A program made the position numbers and the translations under genes. The notes beneath the pieces are model-generated. The model saw only the letters and a program-made list of their open reading frames with translations, was not told where the DNA came from and did not search any database. DNA of 6,112 nucleotides from Saprospiraceae bacterium (GTDB taxonomy: Bacteria; Bacteroidota; Bacteroidia; Chitinophagales; Saprospiraceae): assembly GCA_023300835.1 (NCBI GenBank), contig JALZVB010000213.1, positions 1 to 6,112 of the forward strand, given 5' to 3'. Below, one piece after another: positions 1-6,101 of this stretch. Each line of letters opens with the position of its first letter. Position 1 is the stretch's first letter.

Positions 1-105
1 GTAAAAGTAACAGAAATGCCTTTGCCCTTTTTTATCTTGGACACTTGTGACCTTATTTATAAATTAATCGAAGGAAATCTAAATTTCATTTATCATATGT
101 TGTAA
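1..105 (+). CDS. Possible 3' end of an unidentified plus-strand ORF
   Basis: Frame 1 is open from the window edge to a TAA at 103-105, giving 34 codons that end in ...NFIYHML. I recognise no family. The only support is that the frame stays open in AT-rich DNA and that a hairpin followed by a T-run, reading in the same direction, lies 39 bases further on. An open stretch this long can easily occur by chance at a contig end, so this may be plain intergenic sequence. Confidence 0.18.
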   Translation, partial: VKVTEMPLPFFILDTCDLIYKLIEGNLNFIYHML

Positions 106-143
106 AAAACGCTTAATACAATAGGTAGTTCTCGAATTATTGC

Positions 144-175
144 CCAATTCTAAAAAGAATTGGCCATATTTTTTT
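144..175 (+). terminator. Terminator-like hairpin beyond the galM 3' end
   Basis: CCAATTCT (144-151) pairs perfectly with AGAATTGG (156-163) around an AAAA loop. A run of seven T follows at 169-175, five bases after the stem. The T-run is on the plus strand, so the hairpin best fits termination of a transcript entering from the left. On the minus strand the same stem lies 11 bases past the galM stop but has no U-tract after it, so it could at most stabilise or pause the galM mRNA end. Confidence 0.45.
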
Positions 176-1169
176 ATACAACTCCGAACCTGTATTCTGT
201 TACATGATTATACACTTCACCTGATTTCAATCTCACTTCAGGGAAATGCTTGTGCCGAAGTGAATCAGGAAAATGCTGGGTCTCTAAACAAAAAGCAGGC
301 CTAGGAATATTATCATAGATTGTATAGAGTTGCAATCCAGGCTGCGTTGTATAGACTTGCATAGTTCTTCCAGAAGTTGGCTCCAACACTGATGCCGCCA
401 ACGATAGTCTCCCTGTATTATAGTCTTGCAATACGTAATTCAAGTCGTATAGGTATTCTTCCCCGTTACTATTAATAGACCTGGGCACGCTGAAATCATA
501 TGGTGTCCCTGTTACACTTTTGATCATACCTGTGGGAATAAGATTATTGTCTGATGCTGTATATTCAGAAGCATTCACTCTAAGTACATGATCTGAGATT
601 GTATTACTATTCTTACCCGCTAGATTGTAGTAACTGTGTGAGGATAGATTAACAATTGTTGTTCTATCACATCTTGCTAAGTACTTTATAACAAGTGTAT
701 TTTCTTCAGTCAGAATATATGTAACTGTGACATTTAGATTACCTGGAAAACCTTCTTCCAAGTGTGGACTTATACGATGAAACTTAATACCATTTATCCC
801 AGTATCTTCAATGACTTCAACAGTCCATACGTGTTTTCCAAAACCGCAATAACCGCCATGTAATGTATTCCTATCTTCATTAGCTGATAGTGAGTAGGAA
901 GTATCATCTACTATTATATTAGCTCCAGATATTCTATTAGCATATCTCCCTACGACACAGCCCATATATTTATCATCCTTGAGATATTCATCTAAGGTGT
1001 TGTAAGCAAGTACTATATTATCTAGTTTTTTATACTTGTCAAGCGTATAAATTCCAAGAATGCAAGCACCATAATTAGACAGTTCTACACATGTTCCGTG
1101 AGAATTGGTTAGGCTGTATTTTTTAATTTCTTCGCCTGCCCACTGCCCCATAGTAGCAATGTTAATCAT
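174..1169 (-). CDS. galM: Aldose 1-epimerase (galactose mutarotase)
   Basis: This enzyme interconverts the alpha and beta anomers of aldohexoses such as galactose and glucose, the entry step of the Leloir pathway. The 331-residue product has the family's usual length and no signal peptide, so it is probably cytoplasmic. Visible family motifs are GRYANRI (residues 74-80, with the sugar-contacting Arg), LHGG (His104), SSHSYYNLAG (His178, the general-acid position) and CLETQHFPDS (Glu296, the general-base position). TTQPGLQLYT (274-283) is also typical. The sugar-binding loop usually written as YDHN/YDHC is YDLN here (241-244), so Asp242 is kept and the neighbouring His is replaced by Leu. The gene starts 13 bases after the mutase stop, and a purine-rich GAAAGGGCAAGA precedes the ATG. 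It is therefore almost certainly the second gene of that operon. Identification is firm; the preferred sugar is unknown. Confidence 0.93.
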   Translation of the reverse strand: MINIATMGQWAGEEIKKYSLTNSHGTCVELSNYGACILGIYTLDKYKKLDNIVLAYNTLDEYLKDDKYMGCVVGRYANRISGANIIVDDTSYSLSANEDRNTLHGGYCGFGKHVWTVEVIEDTGINGIKFHRISPHLEEGFPGNLNVTVTYILTEENTLVIKYLARCDRTTIVNLSSHSYYNLAGKNSNTISDHVLRVNASEYTASDNNLIPTGMIKSVTGTPYDFSVPRSINSNGEEYLYDLNYVLQDYNTGRLSLAASVLEPTSGRTMQVYTTQPGLQLYTIYDNIPRPAFCLETQHFPDSLRHKHFPEVRLKSGEVYNHVTEYRFGVV

Positions 1170-1182
1170 TCTTGCCCTTTCA
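1170..1182 (-). promoter_or_regulatory. Purine-rich ribosome-binding stretch before galM
   Basis: The 13-base gap between the mutase TGA and the galM ATG reads TGAAAGGGCAAGA on the minus strand. AAAGGG is a plausible weak Shine-Dalgarno sequence about 5 to 7 bases from the ATG. It supports the assigned galM start and fits translational coupling or reinitiation within one mRNA. Bacteroidota often initiate without strong Shine-Dalgarno pairing, so its strength should not be overread. Confidence 0.4.
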
Positions 1183-2595
1183 TCACAGACCTTCTTGCAA
1201 TGCTATATGTCCTGCATCTAGTAATGCACGGACAGCTGTGTTATCAGCGGCATGTGCATATACTCTCAAGACAGGTTCCGTTCCAGATGGTCTCACCATC
1301 AGCCACTCGTCTTCGGACACATAAAACTTATGTCCATCTAGAGATTCTGTCTTGATAACTGGACGACCTGCAATGGATGTTATCTCACCATTTTTACATT
1401 TGTCTATGATAGCCCATTTCTTAGAATCCTCTATATGTAGATCATCTCTATCAAACTTAAAGGCCCCAACTTTGGCATATATATCTTGTATCAATTCTTC
1501 TAAAGTCTTTCCTGTCTTGGCCATGAACTCCATAATGATAAGCCCTATCCATATACCATCTCTTTCTTTGATATGCCCTTTTACCGCTAAACCACCAGAC
1601 TCTTCTCCACCGACTAGGACATCTTCCTTAGTCATGATCTCTGCAATATATTTGAAGCCAATTTTGGTCACTTCAACATCGAGGCCATACTGCTTAGCCA
1701 GCTTTTCCATTTTATTAGTAACAGAGAAAGTTATAATTACTTTTCCATCATACTCTTTGACCTCCTTCATGTAATACATAAGGAGTAACAGGATGTGATG
1801 AGAATCTACAAACTCTCCATTGGCGTCATATAGTCCTATTCTATCTGCATCACCATCATTAGCTAATCCGAGATTTAGTTTATCAGAGTTTTTTAATGCT
1901 TCAGATAGTTCCTTTAGGTTTCTATGGATAGGCTCAGGCGCTTGTCCGTAAAATGAGGGGTTATACTCACAGTGTAAAAGATGCGCATCAGGAAACAATC
2001 TCCTTATAACATTCTGACCTGCTCCGTACATGGCATCATATGCCAAATTGATATTTGAATTTCTTATCAGATCTAGGTCAAAATTATCTTCAACATGTTT
2101 TATATACATGTCCTCTAGATTAACGTACTCAATTAAACCCTTCTCTTCATATTTTTTCAATGGTAGAAGTTTACCTAGTGGGGAATCAGGTATTATAGCT
2201 TCTACTGATTCTATATCAGATGGAATTGTAGGTCCGCCATATCCTGATTTTAGTTTGAATCCATTATAAGAAGGTGGATTATGGCTTGCCGTGATCACAA
2301 TTCCCATATCCGCTTTAAGTTTCACAACACCTAGGGAAACCATAGGCGTACTTGCGAAATTCTTATCGTAATACACTTTTATATTAAAGTTGGCCATCAT
2401 CTGAGCAGCTACTTCACTGAACATAAGTCCACCAAATCTACAATCATATCCTATTACAACAGAGGTCATCCCCTTCATCATCATCCATTTAGCGGTAGCT
2501 TCTGATACACGTTGCACGTTGTCAACTGTATAATCTTTAGCTATTATAGCTCTCCATCCATCTGTTCCGAACTTAATTTTCTTTGGACTCATCAT
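1183..2595 (-). CDS. Phosphoglucomutase/phosphomannomutase (alpha-D-phosphohexomutase)
   Basis: This cytoplasmic enzyme moves phosphate between C1 and C6 of a hexose, for example glucose-1-phosphate and glucose-6-phosphate, through a phosphoserine. All four domain signatures are present. Numbered from the start chosen here (470 residues), they are the phosphoserine loop TASHNPP (Ser104), the magnesium loop DGDADR (247-252), the sugar-specificity loop GGEESGG (329-335) and the phosphate-binding RPSGTEP (435-441). An EES-type specificity loop resembles glucose-preferring mutases more than the GEMSGH loop of dual PMM/PGM enzymes, so phosphoglucomutase activity is my inference. The family normally begins shortly before IKFGTDGWRAIIAKDYTVDN, so I start at the tandem ATG ATG (2595 or 2592). 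The frame stays open to another ATG at 2697, which would add 34 residues with no family resemblance, and a promoter-like element lies inside that extension. It is the first gene of an operon with galM and diverges from pcm. Confidence 0.93.
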   Translation of the reverse strand: MMSPKKIKFGTDGWRAIIAKDYTVDNVQRVSEATAKWMMMKGMTSVVIGYDCRFGGLMFSEVAAQMMANFNIKVYYDKNFASTPMVSLGVVKLKADMGIVITASHNPPSYNGFKLKSGYGGPTIPSDIESVEAIIPDSPLGKLLPLKKYEEKGLIEYVNLEDMYIKHVEDNFDLDLIRNSNINLAYDAMYGAGQNVIRRLFPDAHLLHCEYNPSFYGQAPEPIHRNLKELSEALKNSDKLNLGLANDGDADRIGLYDANGEFVDSHHILLLLMYYMKEVKEYDGKVIITFSVTNKMEKLAKQYGLDVEVTKIGFKYIAEIMTKEDVLVGGEESGGLAVKGHIKERDGIWIGLIIMEFMAKTGKTLEELIQDIYAKVGAFKFDRDDLHIEDSKKWAIIDKCKNGEITSIAGRPVIKTESLDGHKFYVSEDEWLMVRPSGTEPVLRVYAHAADNTAVRALLDAGHIALQEGL

Positions 2596-2658
2596 AACAC
2601 ATCTTTTGATTGCAGGCTGATCACCTGAATGTTCACTAATACTCTCAATTTCTAAAAT

Positions 2659-2675
2659 CGCAAAAATAAATTGCG
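2659..2675 (-). promoter_or_regulatory. Putative -7 element and overlapping dyad upstream of the mutase
   Basis: On the minus strand, TATTTTTG (2668-2661) matches the Bacteroidota -7 consensus TANNTTTG exactly, about 65 bases before the preferred mutase start. It overlaps an inverted repeat, CGCAA (2659-2663) with TTGCG (2671-2675) around a 7-base centre, which is operator-like in position. No well-spaced -33 TTTG is visible; the nearest candidate is a TTG about 26 bases upstream, which is too far. This is a guess from motif and position only. Confidence 0.27.
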
Positions 2676-2774
2676 TTAATTTTTTTGGGAATTTCAATAC
2701 AATTTATACAAAAGTAATGAAAGTCAACATACAACACATATAATTAATTCATAATATAACTGTAATTTTACGCT

Positions 2775-3422
2775 ATGGATTCTTACAGACATAGAGGTTT
2801 AAGAAAAAAACTTATTCAAGAGCTAGAAAAGAAAGGTATTAAGAATAAAAAAATTCTGTCTGCCATGGCAATGATACCTCGGCACCTTTTCTTAGATACT
2901 GCGTTCGAGGAGCAAGCTTATAAGAACAAAGCTTTTCCTATCGGAAATGAACAAACGATCTCTCATCCATATACAGTTGCAAGACAAACAGAACTTATTA
3001 ATCCTCATCCCACTGATAAAATCTTAGAAATAGGGACCGGATCTGGATATCAGGCTTCATTATTATCGCTTCTCTGCAGGAGAATATATTCCATAGAAAG
3101 ACACAAAAGTCTCCATCAGATCACGACAGTCCTATTACAAAAACTAGGTTACGGTAGTGTAAGAACGCTTTATGGAGATGGTTACAAAGGGGCGCCTCGC
3201 TATGCACCATTTGATAAGATCCTCGTAACGGCTGGGGCCGAAACGGTACCACAAGAATTATTAACGCAACTCAAAGTAGGTGGTGTATTAGTCATTCCAG
3301 TAGGAAGTGGTGATGACAAAACAATGTTGCGTATTACCAAAATAGACGAAAGCAAATACAATAAAGAGTCGTTTGGTATTTATCAATTTGTTCCATTTCT
3401 CGGCGGTGTTTCAACTAACTAA
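2775..3422 (+). CDS. pcm: Protein-L-isoaspartate O-methyltransferase
   Basis: This SAM-dependent enzyme methylates L-isoaspartyl residues formed by damage to Asp and Asn, starting their repair in the cytosol. The 215-residue length is typical. Signatures are the substrate-side motif FPIGNEQTISHPYTVA (54-69, with the conserved TIS serine at 63), the SAM-binding ILEIGTGSGYQ (83-93), the acidic strand end YSIERH (95-100, Glu98), GDGYKG (124-129), FDKILVTAGA (136-145) and LKVGGVLVIPVG (156-167). It ends in the family-like FVPFLGG. The start fits the usual N-terminus (RHRGLRKKLIQEL) and no strong Shine-Dalgarno sequence precedes it. The gene is single, divergent from the mutase and convergent with the prohibitin gene, so it probably has its own promoter in 2700-2770. 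I could not identify that promoter with confidence. Confidence 0.95.
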   Translation: MDSYRHRGLRKKLIQELEKKGIKNKKILSAMAMIPRHLFLDTAFEEQAYKNKAFPIGNEQTISHPYTVARQTELINPHPTDKILEIGTGSGYQASLLSLLCRRIYSIERHKSLHQITTVLLQKLGYGSVRTLYGDGYKGAPRYAPFDKILVTAGAETVPQELLTQLKVGGVLVIPVGSGDDKTMLRITKIDESKYNKESFGIYQFVPFLGGVSTN

Positions 3423-3432
3423 AAACACTAAC

Positions 3433-3466
3433 AAAAAGAGGGCCCAGAAATGAATTCTAGCCCTCT
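3433..3466 (-). terminator. Leftward rho-independent terminator next to the pcm 3' end
   Basis: AGAGGGC (3437-3443) pairs with GCCCTCT (3460-3466), seven perfect pairs with a 16-base loop. Reading on the minus strand, the stem runs straight into further T residues (3436-3433). On the plus strand no T-run follows. It therefore stops transcripts moving leftward into pcm, either readthrough from the prohibitin gene or a short transcript starting within the gap. Confidence 0.6.
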
Positions 3467-3475
3467 GGAATCTGA

Positions 3476-3526
3476 TTAGTGACTCCTACTCAACCTCATT
3501 TTATTAACACATTCTGGGTCTGACAT
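3476..3526 (-). other. Very short ORF or non-coding transcript region ending at a terminator
   Basis: A 16-codon frame, MSDPECVNKMRLSRSH, runs from ATG 3526 to TAA 3476, and the leftward terminator at 3433-3466 follows 9 bases later. I cannot assign a function, and a frame this short has little weight alone. It is listed because the downstream terminator would make sense if a separate small RNA or peptide transcript ran through this stretch. It could equally be part of an intergenic repeat. Confidence 0.15.
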
Positions 3527-3562
3527 AATTCAATCTGAGTTAAAAATTAAGTTAGGTTTAAC

Positions 3563-3586
3563 AAAAAAAAGCCGCTAATAAGGCTT
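3563..3586 (-). terminator. Leftward terminator-like hairpin with an eight-T tract
   Basis: AAGCC (3569-3573) pairs with GGCTT (3582-3586) around an 8-base loop. On the minus strand the stem is followed by an uninterrupted T-run (eight T at 3570-3563, the first two shared with the stem). The stem is short, but the U-tract is strong. It reads the same way as the prohibitin gene and lies about 110 bases past its stop. A second AAGCC at 3592-3596 could compete for the same GGCTT arm. Confidence 0.5.
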
Positions 3587-3627
3587 CGATTAAGCCAAAT
3601 CGTGTCAGTATTACATCCAAAGCATAA

Positions 3628-3669
3628 AAAAAGCCCATAATCATGCAATCACACGATTATGGACTTTTT
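3628..3669. terminator. Bidirectional terminator between pcm and the prohibitin gene
   Basis: CCATAATC (3635-3642) pairs with GATTATGG (3655-3662). After one C/A mismatch the stem continues through a G-C pair (3633/3664) and five A-T pairs (3628-3632 with 3665-3669), with a 12-base loop. The A-run on the left and T-run on the right give a U-tract on both strands, as expected for a shared terminator of convergent genes. It is about 29 bases past the prohibitin stop and 205 bases past the pcm stop. Confidence 0.75.
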
Positions 3670-3673
3670 ACAA

Positions 3674-3694
3674 AAGTAAAGTTTAAACTTACTT
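3674..3694. repeat. Imperfect AT-rich palindrome just after the prohibitin stop
   Basis: AAGTTTAAACTT (3679-3690) is a perfect 12-base palindrome. The symmetry continues through AAGT (3674-3677) and ACTT (3691-3694) with one unpaired A at 3678. It sits 3 bases downstream of the prohibitin stop codon. With so few G-C pairs it is weak as an RNA hairpin and may simply be part of the terminator region. Confidence 0.4.
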
Positions 3695-3697
3695 ACT

Positions 3698-4543
3698 TTA
3701 GTTATTAAGTATTAAAGGCAATCCGCCTTCTGCACCTCCTATAATTACTACTTTAGAATTAGGTGATTGAGCCAGTTCTAGTGTAGCTTCTATGCCTTTG
3801 TCCCTAAGTATTTTATCTGTCAGTGAAGCATTAAGAATATGATTGGCATCTGCTTTGGCTTGAGCTTCTATAATCTTTCTTTCTGCCTCTTTTCGCTCTC
3901 TATTCAATTTGAATTCATATTCAAATGAAAGCTGCTCCTGCTTAAGTTTCTGTTCTATCGCAGCTTGCAGGGTTTCTGGTAATTCTACAGACCTTATTAA
4001 TATGGCATCTAGTTCTATATAATTTCTAGCCGTTGCATCCTTAGTAGTTGTATATATTTCATCTTGTATCGCTTCTCTTTTAGTAGAATACAATTCCTCA
4101 GGTAGATACTTACCTATGACCTCTCTTGTTGCAGATCTGATCTCTGGGTTAATAATTCTATCTACATAATCTTTTCCTATTTCCTTGTGCATTCTACCTA
4201 TATCTGCTGCTGATGGCTTATATCTATACGACAACTCCACTGCAATAGAAAGCCCATTCTTAGATAGAACATCCATTTTTTCAAATCCCTCATTCAATCT
4301 AGCATCATATATATCCATAGAATTCCACGGAGCTACAAGATTAAATCCTTCTTTATATACATTTTCTGTATCCACACCACCACCAAAACGCTTGAATAGA
4401 ACGCCTCTATGCCCAGGCGGTATCGTTACAAATATTGTACTTGTAAGAATACTCAGTAACATTATTAGTATAAAAAAGAAAATCAAATATTTGATAATAT
4501 TTCCAGGAAAGTTAAATTCTGGTGCTTGTCTTCTGTTTGTCAT
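3698..4543 (-). CDS. Prohibitin/SPFH-domain membrane protein
   Basis: This is a single-pass membrane protein of the prohibitin (SPFH/band 7) family, whose members form large ring assemblies and are known in several systems to modulate FtsH-type proteases or organise membrane domains. The 281-residue product has a short basic N-terminus (TNRRQ), one strongly hydrophobic segment (about 16-40), then the SPFH domain beginning VTIPPGHRGVLFKRFGG (39-55). It ends in a charged helical stretch rich in Glu, Lys, Arg and Ala (about 190-235) that is probably coiled coil, and a closing NSKVVIIGGAEGGLPLILNN (residues 262-281) typical of prohibitin homologues. Prohibitin is the better label because length and C-terminus match; an HflC-like protein is the alternative. 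No partner protease gene is visible. It is separated from the upstream GT9 gene by 247 bases, so it may have its own promoter. Confidence 0.9.
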   Translation of the reverse strand: MTNRRQAPEFNFPGNIIKYLIFFFILIMLLSILTSTIFVTIPPGHRGVLFKRFGGGVDTENVYKEGFNLVAPWNSMDIYDARLNEGFEKMDVLSKNGLSIAVELSYRYKPSAADIGRMHKEIGKDYVDRIINPEIRSATREVIGKYLPEELYSTKREAIQDEIYTTTKDATARNYIELDAILIRSVELPETLQAAIEQKLKQEQLSFEYEFKLNRERKEAERKIIEAQAKADANHILNASLTDKILRDKGIEATLELAQSPNSKVVIIGGAEGGLPLILNN

Positions 4544-4597
4544 ATTTATTTAATCTAGTTATTGGTGAGTTGAATATTGCTAATAAAGGTAACCCAA

Positions 4598-4699
4598 TTA
4601 TACCTTATCCCATTTACGTTTCAGAATGTCACTTATATTCAATTGAATTAATCTAACTCTGCGTTGAAAATACTCATCATATCTATGGCTAACCTGCAT
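4598..4699 (-). CDS. Possible small ORF upstream of the prohibitin gene
   Basis: A 33-residue frame runs from ATG 4699 to TAA 4598, on the same strand and 54 bases upstream of the prohibitin ATG. Its N-terminal half reads MQVSHRYDEYFQRRVRL and the C-terminal half is ...SDILKRKWDKV. The composition is charged, with aromatic residues and few low-complexity runs, which looks more protein-like than random AT-rich translation. I do not recognise a family. No signal peptide or membrane segment is present. It could be a real small basic protein, a remnant of a longer gene, or chance. Confidence 0.3.
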   Translation of the reverse strand: MQVSHRYDEYFQRRVRLIQLNISDILKRKWDKV

Positions 4700-4790
4700 T
4701 TTCCGTCTTGATCCTAAACAAATTCATTTTTATATCTAATGCGACAACTTAAAATAGAAATGGCATTAAATAATTCCATTCTTAATTTAG

Positions 4791-5756
4791 TTACCCAAAT
4801 TGATTAGCCGCTTCAATAAGCATATCAGAGGTAATATCATTCATGCACTTGAAATGCTTCTTAGGGCAAGAATGATTACCTTGTTTGGTACATGGTCTGC
4901 AGTTTAAATTATTTATTTGGACAATCTTATACTGCGACTTACTACAATATGGCGTATAACCTAAAATGGGATGTGTACTACCATATACGGCGACAAGCGG
5001 TACATCTAAGGCAGCCGTAATATGTAGCATTCCACTGTCTCCACTCACTACAAGTAGGGCTTTACTTATCAATCTTGCAGAGTCAGAAATTGATAATAAA
5101 CCTACTGTATTGAGCAATTGCTTATGGGAACATTGGTCTATTATTGTAGCTGCTAGTTCTTGCTCCCCTTTCCCTCCTACAAGAATAATAGGTCTATCAT
5201 ATAAACCTATAAACTCAACTAATAGCCTGCTTGGCATTTGCTTGGTATAGAAAGCGGCCCCAATGTTTATGACTAAATAACTCTTGGGTAAATCGTAGGC
5301 AGATAATGTAGACTTTTCTTTAAAATGAAATGAGGTTTTTGGTTTTTTAATAACTGATCCAATTGGCTTGATGACATCTAGAAATCTCTCTACGATGTGC
5401 TTTCTGTCGCCATTCTTTAAATTAAACTTGGTTAGCAAGAACATCCCTACGGGGTCTTTGGATAGTGTATAACTCTTGGCAGACAATGACAGTTTTACTT
5501 GCTTGGATCTGAGGTTGTTATGTAAATCTATTACACGATAAAAATCTATTTCTTTGAGAAGTGCAATGACATCTTTTAACTTATCAGTTAGTGTCCAGAC
5601 CTTAAACACCTTAGCGTTAGGTTCTAACAATTGTGCAAATGCGGCTTTCGTAAGATAATGTACTTCATAACCCTGTTCGTATAATACATCGATCACAGGA
5701 GTTGTAAGAACAATGTCACCTATAGAATTAAATCTTATGATTAATACCTTCTTGAT
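4791..5756 (-). CDS. Glycosyltransferase family 9 (heptosyltransferase-like)
   Basis: GT9 enzymes transfer heptose or related sugars from ADP-sugars during lipopolysaccharide core or other glycan assembly, at the cytoplasmic face of the inner membrane. The frame encodes the family N-terminus KKVLIIRFNSIGDIVLTTP, the first Rossmann strand and loop. It continues with DLHNNLRS (about residues 77-84), LVINIGA, ILVGGKGE, the donor-site GDSGMLHIAA-like motif (GDSGMLHITAAL), VAVYGSTHP and the C-terminal cysteine-rich CRPCTKQGNHSCPKKHFKCM. The start is the problem. No ATG, GTG or TTG lies between the in-frame TAA at 5768-5766 and GTG 5696, and GTG 5696 falls inside the conserved N-terminus. I place the start at ATC 5756, exactly where an ATG would give MKKVLIIRF and 321 residues. 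ATA 5765 is an alternative. An uncorrected base or a damaged start codon is as likely as true non-canonical initiation. The acceptor sugar cannot be told from sequence. Confidence 0.88.
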   Translation of the reverse strand: MKKVLIIRFNSIGDIVLTTPVIDVLYEQGYEVHYLTKAAFAQLLEPNAKVFKVWTLTDKLKDVIALLKEIDFYRVIDLHNNLRSKQVKLSLSAKSYTLSKDPVGMFLLTKFNLKNGDRKHIVERFLDVIKPIGSVIKKPKTSFHFKEKSTLSAYDLPKSYLVINIGAAFYTKQMPSRLLVEFIGLYDRPIILVGGKGEQELAATIIDQCSHKQLLNTVGLLSISDSARLISKALLVVSGDSGMLHITAALDVPLVAVYGSTHPILGYTPYCSKSQYKIVQINNLNCRPCTKQGNHSCPKKHFKCMNDITSDMLIEAANQFG

Positions 5757-5768
5757 GCTAAATATTTA

Positions 5769-6101
5769 AAACAATTATAAAAAAAGATCAAGATAATAAG
5801 CTGAATAACAATAAGACAATTGTCACCATAAAAATGGATATCTATTATTCCAGCAATCTTACTAAACACAAAGTAAATTCAAAGAACAAAAGTTAAATAC
5901 CTCGCAGATCATATCAATAATTCGTTGTTTGTCAAGTTTTAACACATAACAATTAATTATAATATATATTTGTCTTAGAACTTTGGAATCTGGTGTTAAA
6001 GTCAACTCAAGCCAAATAATAATTTTTATTATTTAATTGTGTAGCCGCAGGTTTCTAGTCGTTAAAGCAATATACGATTATGATTAAAATGCACTGCTGG
6101 G
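5769..6101. other. AT-rich intergenic stretch with no supported gene
   Basis: About 330 bases upstream of the GT9 gene contain only scattered short frames, such as a 20-codon plus-strand one from ATG 5834 and a 16-codon minus-strand one reading MICEVFNFCSLNLLCV. None resembles a known protein. TATATTTG (5965-5972, plus) matches the Bacteroidota -7 consensus, but the nearest TTTG (5928-5931) is 33 bases away, so a promoter is not supported. A perfect all-AT hairpin, AAATAATAA with TTATTATTT around TTT, lies at 6014-6034. The GT9 promoter should be somewhere here but I could not pick it out. Confidence 0.5.

Noticed and set aside
1352..1774. Plus-strand open frame of 140 codons opposite the mutase gene
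   Set aside because: It lies wholly within a gene with clear catalytic motifs on the other strand, and its translation is Ser/Leu/Ile/Pro-rich with no recognisable domain. It is an antisense shadow.
2030..2269. Plus-strand open frame of 79 codons opposite the mutase gene
   Set aside because: Same reason: it is antisense to well-conserved mutase sequence and has no features of its own.
174..2595. Mutase-galM pair as part of a polysaccharide-utilisation or capsule cluster
   Set aside because: No SusC/SusD, glycoside hydrolase, Wzx/Wzy or other glycosyltransferase gene is adjacent. Two housekeeping sugar enzymes in an operon do not define such a locus.
4185..4553. Plus-strand open frame of 122 codons opposite the prohibitin gene
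   Set aside because: The opposite strand encodes the SPFH domain and membrane anchor; the apparent hydrophobic stretches merely mirror that sequence.
4966..5250. Plus-strand open frame of 94 codons opposite the GT9 gene
   Set aside because: It is antisense to the GT9 donor-site motifs and has no independent support.
5771..5828. ATG at 5828 (minus) as the missing GT9 start
   Set aside because: It is in the same frame but meets TGA after 13 codons, and a TAA at 5768-5766 also intervenes, so it cannot supply the GT9 N-terminus without readthrough of both stops.
6014..6034. Perfect 9-bp hairpin considered as a terminator
   Set aside because: The stem contains only A-T pairs and there is no supported gene ending beside it. 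Such palindromes are common in AT-rich spacers.
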